A DNA stretch of 64,000 nucleotides from Methylomonas methanica (lineage in GTDB: Bacteria > Pseudomonadota > Gammaproteobacteria > Methylococcales > Methylomonadaceae), in NCBI GenBank assembly GCA_001644045.1, contig LUUF01000085.1, forward strand, positions 1 through 64,000. Direction: 5' to 3'. Shown piece after piece: positions 53,499 through 64,000 of the stretch. The notes below the pieces were generated by a model. The model worked only from the letters and a program-made list of their open reading frames with translations. It did not search any database and was not told the DNA's origin. How positions within the stretch are numbered: position 1 is the stretch's first letter; every line of letters starts with the position of its first letter. Both the position numbers and the translations under genes were made by a program.

Positions 53499-54220
53499 AA
53501 CGTCATGATGTGTTCGACACGCATCGGGTTAAGCCATGGGAAGGCTGCCAATAGTGCGAATATAATAAACAAGGCTGCCACCGCGTGTTTAAAATGCCGG
53601 ATTTTCGAAAGCCTCGCCAGTAATGAGGTCATTATACCGACTCCCATCACGGCAGGTAAAGTCCCCAACCCAAAAGCCAGCATTGTTAGTGCGCTGTGGG
53701 TAATGCTGCCGGTAGTTGCCGCTAGTGCCAATGCCGTATAAATCAGGCCACAGGGCAGCCAGCCCCATACCATGCCAAACAGCAAAGCTTGGGTGCGATT
53801 TTGTACCGGAATCAAGCGGCGGCCGAATGGTTCTATCAGTTTCCAGAAACGTGCGCCCATTTTTTCTATGTAGGCAAAGTACGGAAACCAGCCGCCGAGG
53901 TAAAGGCCCGCACCCGCCATCACGACGGCTGATAGCAACTGCAAAAATCTGTGTGCCTGGCCTTGGGTAAAAGGTAGGGTTAAGAATACCTCCAGGATTC
54001 CGACCAAGGCGCCGGCCATAGCGTAGCTGAGAACCCGGCCGATGTTGTAATTCAGCACGATACCGAATAAGCGGCGTTTGTCGTTGCGTAGTTCGGGTTT
54101 CAGGCTGTAAGTCAGGGTGCCGATAATGGAGCCGCACATGCCGATGCAATGCAGGCTACTGAATAAACCCATTGCAAACGCGGCAAGATAGGAAGCATTA
54201 AAGTCGAGGTAAAGATGCAT
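53495..54220 (-). CDS. TauE/SafE-like (DsbD_2/UreH-like) membrane protein
   Basis: A 241-residue inner-membrane protein with about six helices. The first carries SSLHCIGMCGSI, the HCxGMCG motif of the family found near cytochrome cbb3 oxidase and copper-handling genes in many gammaproteobacteria and labelled either sulfite exporter or UreH-like. The motif suggests metal or thiol handling, but the substrate is unknown. The start at 54220 removes an unlikely 29-residue leader; it has no strong ribosome site. Overlaps the downstream activator gene by 4 bp. Confidence 0.82.
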   Translation of the reverse strand: MHLYLDFNASYLAAFAMGLFSSLHCIGMCGSIIGTLTYSLKPELRNDKRRLFGIVLNYNIGRVLSYAMAGALVGILEVFLTLPFTQGQAHRFLQLLSAVVMAGAGLYLGGWFPYFAYIEKMGARFWKLIEPFGRRLIPVQNRTQALLFGMVWGWLPCGLIYTALALAATTGSITHSALTMLAFGLGTLPAVMGVGIMTSLLARLSKIRHFKHAVAALFIIFALLAAFPWLNPMRVEHIMTF

Positions 54221-54308
54221 AAACAGGAAGCCGGAGCAATTAGGTATTAATTTGAAGAGGGGGATTATAGACGCTTTCCGAAACGGTAACGATGCGTAGA
54301 TATGCAAA

Positions 54309-55232
54309 TCAACTGCTGCTAGACAAGTTATTGGCGCAAATGCGGTTGCGTCCTTGATGTTTTGCCTGATAGAGCGCGTCGTCCGCTGCTTTCAATAAAC
54401 TGGCAACATTATCGAACGCGTGGGCCTGTAGAGTTGCAACGCCGACCGAGATGGTCACGAAAGTGTTGGGGTTGCTCTGGGTATGACGTATTCTTAGGTT
54501 TTCTATGGTTTCGCGGTATTGTTCGGCACGCAGCAGGGCGCCAATGCTGTCGGTGTTGGGAAGCAAGATCGAGAACTCCTCACCGCCCAACCTGGCGACT
54601 AAGTCTTCGGGTCTATGGGTAATATCTTGTAATGCACGAGCCACCCGTTTCAGGCACTCGTCACCCATGGGATGTCCAAAGTAGTCGTTAAATTGTTTGA
54701 AGTTGTCGATATCGACAATTAGCAGGGAGAGCGGCATGCCCGTGCGTTTGGACTGATTCCATTGGCGCTCCAGGGCGGTGTCGAATGCTCGGCGATTCGG
54801 AATCTCCGTCAGCCCGTCCAGCGATGCCAGTTTTTCCAACAAATCGGATTTGGTTTTCAGCTGGATCTGGGTCCGGACCCTGGCAAGAACGATGGATGGC
54901 GAAAACGGTTTGGTGATGTAGTCGCTACCGCCGATTCGAAAGCCGTGAACTTCATCTTCCTCCGAATGTTTGGCGGTCAGAAAAATAACGGGGATATTGC
55001 GGGTTTTATCCGACGACTTTAACTGATGGCATATTTCATAGCCATCCATGTCGTCCAGCATGATGTCCAGCAGGATCAGGTCGGGAAGTTGGCTGGTGGC
55101 AATATGCAGAGCCAATTCGCTATGCACGGCTACCTTTACCGTGTAATGGGGTTCAAGAATGTTCTTGATAAGATCCAGATTTTCCGGGCTGTCATCCACC
55201 GCGAGAATGGTATGCGTGTTTCTATTTTCCAT
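54309..55232 (-). CDS. Receiver-GGDEF response regulator (diguanylate cyclase)
   Basis: A 307-residue soluble protein: a receiver (LAVDDSPENLDLIKNIL, phospho-Asp in LILLDIMLDDMDG, KP in YITKPFSP) and a GGDEF domain with the active variant GGEEF and an RPED five residues before it, fitting the I-site. It should make c-di-GMP when phosphorylated. TAGGAAA lies before the start at 55232. The gene begins 4 bp after the hybrid kinase gene, the obvious phosphodonor through its HPt domain. Confidence 0.9.
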   Translation of the reverse strand: MENRNTHTILAVDDSPENLDLIKNILEPHYTVKVAVHSELALHIATSQLPDLILLDIMLDDMDGYEICHQLKSSDKTRNIPVIFLTAKHSEEDEVHGFRIGGSDYITKPFSPSIVLARVRTQIQLKTKSDLLEKLASLDGLTEIPNRRAFDTALERQWNQSKRTGMPLSLLIVDIDNFKQFNDYFGHPMGDECLKRVARALQDITHRPEDLVARLGGEEFSILLPNTDSIGALLRAEQYRETIENLRIRHTQSNPNTFVTISVGVATLQAHAFDNVASLLKAADDALYQAKHQGRNRICANNLSSSS

Positions 55233-55236
55233 TTTC

Positions 55237-59235
<3,999 letters not shown>

Positions 59236-59333
59236 AGTTTGCTGGTGTCGGGATGAAACCTGAACGGTCCGGAAAAATCTTAGCTCGGGTATCGGGAATT
59301 GTGAATCTATGCAGCCGGAAAACTGTCCGGTGG

Positions 59334-60320
59334 TTAGCAAATTGGGATTTTATACGCTGCTCCGGCCTGTTCTTTAACTAATTTGGGGACCAGATAGCCG
59401 GGTAAATGGCATTGCATATGTTCAAGTAGTTGCCTGGCAGCGGTTTCGGATACTTCAAAATGGCCGGTGCCGCTCGCGTGGTCGAGCACATGCAAGTAGT
59501 AAGGCAAAATACCTAGTTCAAACAGCTTCTCGCTTAGTTCGCAGAGCGTATTACCGGCATCGTTAATCCCCTTCAGCAGTACGCTTTGATTTAACAAGGT
59601 AATGCCATGGTGGCGTAAATCGCTACAAACCGCTCCAACAGCAGGGCTCAGCTCATTCGCATGATTGGCGTGAAACACCATCACAATTCGTTGTGATAGG
59701 CTGGATAGAGTGCTAAGCAGTCGATCGGTGATACGCATCGGCAACACAATGGGCACCCGGCTATGAATGCGAATACGTTTCACATGTTCAATCTCCCCCA
59801 GTTTTTCCAGTAGCTGGCCGAGCTTATCGTCATTTAGCAGCAACGGGTCGCCGCCGCTGAGGATTACTTCGCTGATTTCCGGATGGCTCAAAATATAGGT
59901 AAGGGCTTGTTGAACTTTTTGTGTTGATAATTGCAATTCCGCGTAAGGGAAATTGCGCCGAAAACAATACCGGCAATGCACCGCGCAAGCGCCGGTGCTG
60001 ATCAACAATACCCGCCCATGATACTTATGAATGATGCCGGCTTCGGCAACTGCGGCGAGGTCGCCCACCGGGTCATGGCTGTAGCCTGGGTAATCTTTCA
60101 ATTCGTCTTGAGTTGGCAGTACTTGCCGCAACAAAGGGTCATTCACATCGCCCCGGCGAATACAGTCGGCAAAACCGCGCGGCACACGGAGCGGAAAGGC
60201 TTTGAAATCCGGTAACAACGCTACACTGTCCGTTGGAATATTCAGATATTCGCAGAGGGCTTCGACGCTGGTAAATGCGTCGGCAAGCGCCTGTTGCCAG
60301 CCGGCGGTTTGGGTATTCAA
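59334..60320 (-). CDS. epmB: EF-P beta-lysylation protein EpmB
   Basis: A 328-residue radical-SAM and PLP enzyme of the lysine 2,3-aminomutase family. It converts alpha-lysine to (R)-beta-lysine, used to modify EF-P. The iron-sulfur motif is CAVHCRYCFRRN and the PLP lysine lies in the KLVKEQAG region near the C-terminus. It is shorter than catabolic KamA enzymes and lacks their extra terminal domain, and it is divergent from efp with about 73 bp between, so the call to EpmB is firm. Confidence 0.94.
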   Translation of the reverse strand: MNTQTAGWQQALADAFTSVEALCEYLNIPTDSVALLPDFKAFPLRVPRGFADCIRRGDVNDPLLRQVLPTQDELKDYPGYSHDPVGDLAAVAEAGIIHKYHGRVLLISTGACAVHCRYCFRRNFPYAELQLSTQKVQQALTYILSHPEISEVILSGGDPLLLNDDKLGQLLEKLGEIEHVKRIRIHSRVPIVLPMRITDRLLSTLSSLSQRIVMVFHANHANELSPAVGAVCSDLRHHGITLLNQSVLLKGINDAGNTLCELSEKLFELGILPYYLHVLDHASGTGHFEVSETAARQLLEHMQCHLPGYLVPKLVKEQAGAAYKIPIC

Positions 60321-60393
60321 TGCTGCTCCAGTTTCCGAATAAAAATCTTATCCATTATAATCGCCCGACTATTATTTGTTTCACGAGGAAAAA

Positions 60394-60963
60394 ATGGCGA
60401 CTTTTAGCACCAACGAGTTCAAGGGCGGTTTGAAAATCATGCTGGACAACGACCCTTGTTCGATTATCGAAAACGAGTTTGTGAAGCCGGGTAAGGGGCA
60501 GGCGTTCAATCGGGTCAGGATCAGAAATCTGAAAACCGGCCGGGTGATCGAGCGTACCTTCAAATCCGGCGATACCGTGGAGGGGGCGGATGTCGTTGAT
60601 AAGGAAATGCAATATTTGTACAGCGACGGCGAATTCTGGCATTTCATGGTGCCCGATACCTTCGAACAGTATCAAGCCGACAAAAACGCTGTGTCCGACG
60701 CTATTAAATGGCTCAAAGAACAAGATGTTTGCACGATGACTCTATGGAACGACTCGCCGTTGTCTGTTACGCCGCCCAACTTCGTCGAATTGACCATCAC
60801 CGAAACCGATCCCGGCCTGAAAGGCGATACCTCGGGCGGCGGCGGTAAACCGGCTACGCTGGAATCCGGCGCCGTGGTGCGCGTACCGTTGTTTGTGCAA
60901 ATCGGCGAGGTGATCAAGGTCGATACCCGTACCGGCGAGTACGTGTCCCGCGTTAAAGAGTGA
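60394..60963 (+). CDS. efp: Elongation factor P
   Basis: A 189-residue factor that rescues ribosomes stalled at proline runs. The modified Lys34 sits in [10 protein letters not shown]. Domains II and III have the usual OB folds, ending in [17 protein letters not shown] lies before the ATG at 60394, which is preferred to the in-frame start six codons earlier. epmA starts within its stop codon. Confidence 0.97.
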   Translation: MATFSTNEFKGGLKIMLDNDPCSIIENEFVKPGKGQAFNRVRIRNLKTGRVIERTFKSGDTVEGADVVDKEMQYLYSDGEFWHFMVPDTFEQYQADKNAVSDAIKWLKEQDVCTMTLWNDSPLSVTPPNFVELTITETDPGLKGDTSGGGGKPATLESGAVVRVPLFVQIGEVIKVDTRTGEYVSRVKE

Positions 60964-61940
60964 CGGTACGCTGGCAGCCGAGCTGCCCAATCGAGCATTT
61001 GCGCACTCGCGCGCAAATGCTGGCGGCGATACGGCGTTTTTTCGAGGCGCGCGAGGTGTTGGAAGTCGAAACGCCGCTGCTGTGCCGGGCTACCGGCACC
61101 GACCCGCAGCTGGATTTTTTTAGCAGTCAATTTAATTTCCCACCCAACCAACAAACCCTGTTTTTGCAAACTTCCCCGGAATTTGCGATGAAGCGGCTGT
61201 TGGCCGCCGGCAGCGGCAGTATTTATCAGATCTGCAAAGCGTTTAGAAACGGCGAAGCCGGGCGTTATCACAATCCGGAATTCACGATTTTGGAATGGTA
61301 TCGAGTCGGCTACGATTTGCGGCAATTGATGGCGGAAGTCGCCGAATTATTGTTGCAGCTGTTGCAACCCTTCCATGCCGCATTGCCAACCAGGCAGATT
61401 AGCTACCAGCAGCTATTTCTGGATTCCACTGGCCTGGATCCTTTGATTTTTTCCGTTGAGGACTATCGAGTATATGCAGCCGCGAACTCGCTTCCGGAGG
61501 CTGTCGAACTATGCGGGGACGATCATGCGTTATGGCTGGATTTCATTTTTAGCCATCGCGTCCAGCAGATGATGGAAAAGGATACGATTTATCTGCTGCA
61601 CGGCTATCCGGCGATACAGTCTTCGCTGGCGCGCCTAAATGTCGATGATCCGCGTATCAGCGAGCGCTTTGAAGTGTTCATTAATGGCGTAGAGCTGGGC
61701 AACGGCTTTTATGAACTAGCCGATCCGGTTGAACAAGAGGCGCGTTTTGATAAGGAAATCGCCTATCGGCTAAGTCATGGCTTGCCGGCGGTTGGTAAGG
61801 ACGATGCATTTTTGCATGCTTTGAATTCCGGTTTGCCCGATTGCAGCGGCGTGGCGATCGGCTTGGACCGCTTGCTGATAATTGCTCTTGGCAGTGTGTC
61901 TATCACCGAAGTGCTGGCTTTTCCGCTTACCTGCGCGTAA
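60960..61940 (+). CDS. epmA: EF-P--(R)-beta-lysine ligase EpmA
   Basis: A 326-residue paralogue of the catalytic domain of lysyl-tRNA synthetase that attaches beta-lysine to EF-P Lys34. Class II motifs are present (motif 2 in [20 protein letters not shown], motif 3 in [15 protein letters not shown]), and there is no tRNA anticodon domain. GTG start at 60960 overlaps the efp stop (GTGA), so the two are coupled. With epmB just upstream all three genes of the first two modification steps are together; an epmC hydroxylase was not seen. Confidence 0.95.
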   Translation: MTVRWQPSCPIEHLRTRAQMLAAIRRFFEAREVLEVETPLLCRATGTDPQLDFFSSQFNFPPNQQTLFLQTSPEFAMKRLLAAGSGSIYQICKAFRNGEAGRYHNPEFTILEWYRVGYDLRQLMAEVAELLLQLLQPFHAALPTRQISYQQLFLDSTGLDPLIFSVEDYRVYAAANSLPEAVELCGDDHALWLDFIFSHRVQQMMEKDTIYLLHGYPAIQSSLARLNVDDPRISERFEVFINGVELGNGFYELADPVEQEARFDKEIAYRLSHGLPAVGKDDAFLHALNSGLPDCSGVAIGLDRLLIIALGSVSITEVLAFPLTCA

Positions 61941-61960
61941 GGAACCAAGCTGGATAACCT

Positions 61961-61989
61961 AAAAAAACTCCCCCTTCGCCGAAGGGGGA
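61961..61989 (-). terminator. Strong Rho-independent terminator for the minus-strand small gene
   Basis: TCCCCCTTC at 61969-61977 pairs with GAAGGGGGA at 61981-61989 around GCC, and on the minus strand the stem is followed by G and seven T (the A-run at 61961-61967). Orientation shows that it ends a minus-strand transcript, though the stem can also halt epmA. Confidence 0.8.
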
Positions 61990-62028
61990 TGTAGTCGGTA
62001 GGATTCCCTAAAACGTTAATCGATTTGT

Positions 62029-62304
62029 TTAGTAGGGCCAGCTAAGTGAGCTTTTTTGCTGGTCCGGGTGGTCTGCTGCGTCCAACTCAGCTTGAATGTC
62101 GTCTACGAAAAAGCGTCTGAGGCCACGGCCAAGGCGATGCGCCAACATAGGCAGAGCTTGGTGTTTATCTAGGTAGGCCACTGGTTCGCGACCTTTACGG
62201 TATTGGCTTAGCGCCCGTCTGACCGCGCCGCAAAGATAGCACTCTGTACCCTCGGGAAGAGTGGAGTTTAAATCGCGAAGTAGATGTGGAGTTATTTTAT
62301 TCAT
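62029..62304 (-). CDS. Small hypothetical protein with CxxC-type motif
   Basis: A 91-residue protein with a single CYLC motif (ECYLCGAVRRALSQYRKG), a DKHQALPMLAHRLGRG segment and an acidic helix. No family is recognised. The gene has a very strong GAGGAGGGGG ribosome site and the terminator at 61961-61989 downstream, so it is clearly expressed. A lone CxxC could bind metal with a partner or dimer. Confidence 0.7.
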   Translation of the reverse strand: MNKITPHLLRDLNSTLPEGTECYLCGAVRRALSQYRKGREPVAYLDKHQALPMLAHRLGRGLRRFFVDDIQAELDAADHPDQQKSSLSWPY

Positions 62305-62549
62305 AGCATCCCCCTCCTCATTCGGAGTGTTGGGCGGTGATCCTTATGCCATGCGAAGATCCGCGACCGGGATCTGTTATTTAATAAAAATAACGTGATT
62401 AAATTATCAATATGGTAAAAAAAGTCAACGAGTATTTGGGGCGTTTTTTTGATGTATATCAATGCCCTGGTTGACAGGTTGTTAGAACGGGGCGGGGTAG
62501 GGTGTTTTAGGTGAACTGGTCGTTGCGACAGACGATTTAACAGAAATAA

Positions 62550-62571
62550 GGGCGGACAAATTTGTCCGCCC
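62550..62571 (-). terminator. 22-bp perfect palindrome after aspS
   Basis: GGGCGGACAAA and its complement TTTGTCCGCCC meet with no loop bases between, ten bases past the aspS stop on the minus strand, with TTATTT following. The 245 bp between it and the small gene show AT-rich DNA but no gene. Confidence 0.6.
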
Positions 62572-62580
62572 CAGCGTGGG

Positions 62581-64000
62581 TTAATCCTGTTTTTCGGTCT
62601 TGCCGGCAGGGTTACGCAGCCTGATGCCCAGTTCCTTCAATTGCTCTTCGCTGACCAATGCCGGGGCATTGAATAACGGACACGCAGCGGTTTGAGTTTT
62701 CGGGAACGCAATTACGTCGCGGATCGAACTGGCGCCGGTCATCAACATCACCAAACGGTCCAAACCAAACGCGATACCGCCGTGCGGTGGCGCGCCGTAT
62801 TTCAAGGCATCCAACAGAAAGCCGAATTTCTCCCGCGCTTCTTCGTGGCCGATGCCGAGGATATCAAATACAGTTTGCTGCATCGCGGTGCGATTGATCC
62901 GGATTGAGCCGCCACCCACTTCGGTGCCGTTCAATACCAAGTCGTAAGCGCGTGATAAGGCGGTGCCCGGGTTGGCGACCAGATCTTCCACCGAGCAGCT
63001 TGGCGCGGTGAACGGATGATGGATTGCGGTGAAACGCTGCGCTTTTTCGTCCCAGGCAAACATCGGGAAGTCCACGACCCACAATGGTTTCCAAGGGCCG
63101 GTCAACAGGTTGCGATCCAAGCCCAGTTTTACCCGCAAGGCGCCCATCGCTTCGTTGACGATGCCGATTTTGTCGGCACCAAAGAAAATCAAATCGCCGT
63201 TTTGCGCGCCGACTTTTGCCATGACTTTGGCCCAAACTTCAGCCGGGGCAAATTTGACGATAGGCGATTGCAAGCCTTCGACGCCAGTGGCCAGATCGTT
63301 GACTTTGATATAAGCCAGACCTTTCGCGCCGTAAATGCCGACAAATTTGGTCAGTTCGTCGATCACGCTGCGGCTCAAGTCGCCGCCTTCCGGCAGACGC
63401 ATCGCGACTACGCGGCCGTTCGGGTCGTTGGCCGGGCCGGAGAATACTTTGAAGTCGACGCCTTTCATTTCCTCGGCGATATCGACCAGTTCCAGCGGGA
63501 TCCGCAAATCCGGACGGTCGGAACCGTAACGGCGCATCGCTTCCGAATAACTGATCACCGGGAATTGATCACCCAAGTCGACATCAATAATGTCTTTGAA
63601 CAAGCGGCGGATCATTTCTTCCATGATCGCCATGATTTCTTGTTCGTTCATGAACGAAGTTTCGATATCCAGCTGGGTAAATTCCGGCTGACGGTCGGCA
63701 CGCAGGTCTTCGTCGCGGAAACAGCGTACTACTTGGTAGTAACGATCCATGCCGGCAATCATCAGCAGTTGTTTGTAAAGCTGCGGTGACTGCGGCAAGG
63801 CGAAGAACGAGTTTTGGTGGGTGCGGCTGGGCACGATGTAATCGCGCGCACCTTCCGGCGTAGCCTTGGTCAGGTAGGGTGTTTCGATTTCGAAAAATTC
63901 GTGATCGTCCAGATATTGGCGGAGGTTACGGGTCACATCGCGGCGTACCTTCATCTTCTGCTGCATCGCGGTGCGGCGCAAATCGATGTAGCGGAAGCGC
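62581..64000 (-). CDS. aspS: Aspartyl-tRNA synthetase, truncated by the window edge
   Basis: The C-terminal 473 residues of a class II synthetase; the frame stays open through 64000 ([15 protein letters not shown]), so the N-terminal anticodon-binding domain of roughly 120-130 residues lies outside. Motif 1 is [20 protein letters not shown], motif 2 [18 protein letters not shown] and motif 3 [12 protein letters not shown]; the bacterial GAD insert lies between. It charges tRNA-Asp; whether it also charges tRNA-Asn cannot be told here. Confidence 0.96.
   Translation of the reverse strand, partial: RFRYIDLRRTAMQQKMKVRRDVTRNLRQYLDDHEFFEIETPYLTKATPEGARDYIVPSRTHQNSFFALPQSPQLYKQLLMIAGMDRYYQVVRCFRDEDLRADRQPEFTQLDIETSFMNEQEIMAIMEEMIRRLFKDIIDVDLGDQFPVISYSEAMRRYGSDRPDLRIPLELVDIAEEMKGVDFKVFSGPANDPNGRVVAMRLPEGGDLSRSVIDELTKFVGIYGAKGLAYIKVNDLATGVEGLQSPIVKFAPAEVWAKVMAKVGAQNGDLIFFGADKIGIVNEAMGALRVKLGLDRNLLTGPWKPLWVVDFPMFAWDEKAQRFTAIHHPFTAPSCSVEDLVANPGTALSRAYDLVLNGTEVGGGSIRINRTAMQQTVFDILGIGHEEAREKFGFLLDALKYGAPPHGGIAFGLDRLVMLMTGASSIRDVIAFPKTQTAACPLFNAPALVSEEQLKELGIRLRNPAGKTEKQD

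Overview
The window looks like a chromosomal segment of a gammaproteobacterial (type I) methanotroph, most like Methylomonas or a close relative in the Methylococcales. The strongest pointer is a three-gene copper monooxygenase operon at 9440-12233 in the order A-B-C. That is the order described for the divergent pXMO enzyme (pxmABC) of type I methanotrophs; canonical pMMO genes run C-A-B. The housekeeping genes are gammaproteobacterial in content and order. No tRNA, rRNA, CRISPR array or intact insertion sequence was recognised.

Layout. 1-6469: a DUF1415 gene divergent from an exported nuclease, a decayed stretch (2362-3326) holding remnants of two signalling genes, then a large GGDEF-EAL protein. 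6470-26345 is accessory: an exported Yellow/MRJP-like protein, a LysR regulator, pxmABC followed closely by an MFS carrier and a tautomerase-superfamily enzyme, a FixL/FixJ-like two-component pair with seven PAS domains, a Crp/Fnr regulator, a PAS-GGDEF protein, a small secreted protein, then an aldehyde dehydrogenase, a second tautomerase-superfamily enzyme, a second LysR paralogous to the first, and a GST-like protein. 26498-28692 holds small hypothetical proteins and a lipoprotein.

28784-40308 is a long minus-strand housekeeping block: queF, an FlhB-like orphan, psd, yajC-secD (no secF beside it), ndk-rlmN-pilW-hisS-yfgM-bamB-der and tpx. 40602-52477 is a plus-strand block: smc-zipA, lepA-lepB-DUF4845-rnc-era-recO-pdxJ and a PP2C phosphatase. 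52530-59235 is a minus-strand signalling block: a PspF-like sigma-54 activator, a TauE/SafE-like membrane protein, a receiver-GGDEF cyclase and a hybrid kinase with receiver and HPt domains. 59334-61940 gathers the whole EF-P lysylation module (epmB, efp, epmA). The window ends in a truncated aspS.

The most interesting part is the pXMO neighbourhood. Two paralogous LysR regulators flank a region of about 15 kb, each has an inverted repeat close upstream of its start codon, and each sits near a different tautomerase-superfamily gene. With the MFS carrier, the aldehyde dehydrogenase and the GST-like protein this suggests an oxidation route for a small organic substrate, perhaps a by-product of the monooxygenase. 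That link is inference. PxmB carries Gln in place of one of the two histidines of the pMMO bis-His copper site, while its CuB ligands and the PxmC ligands are all present.
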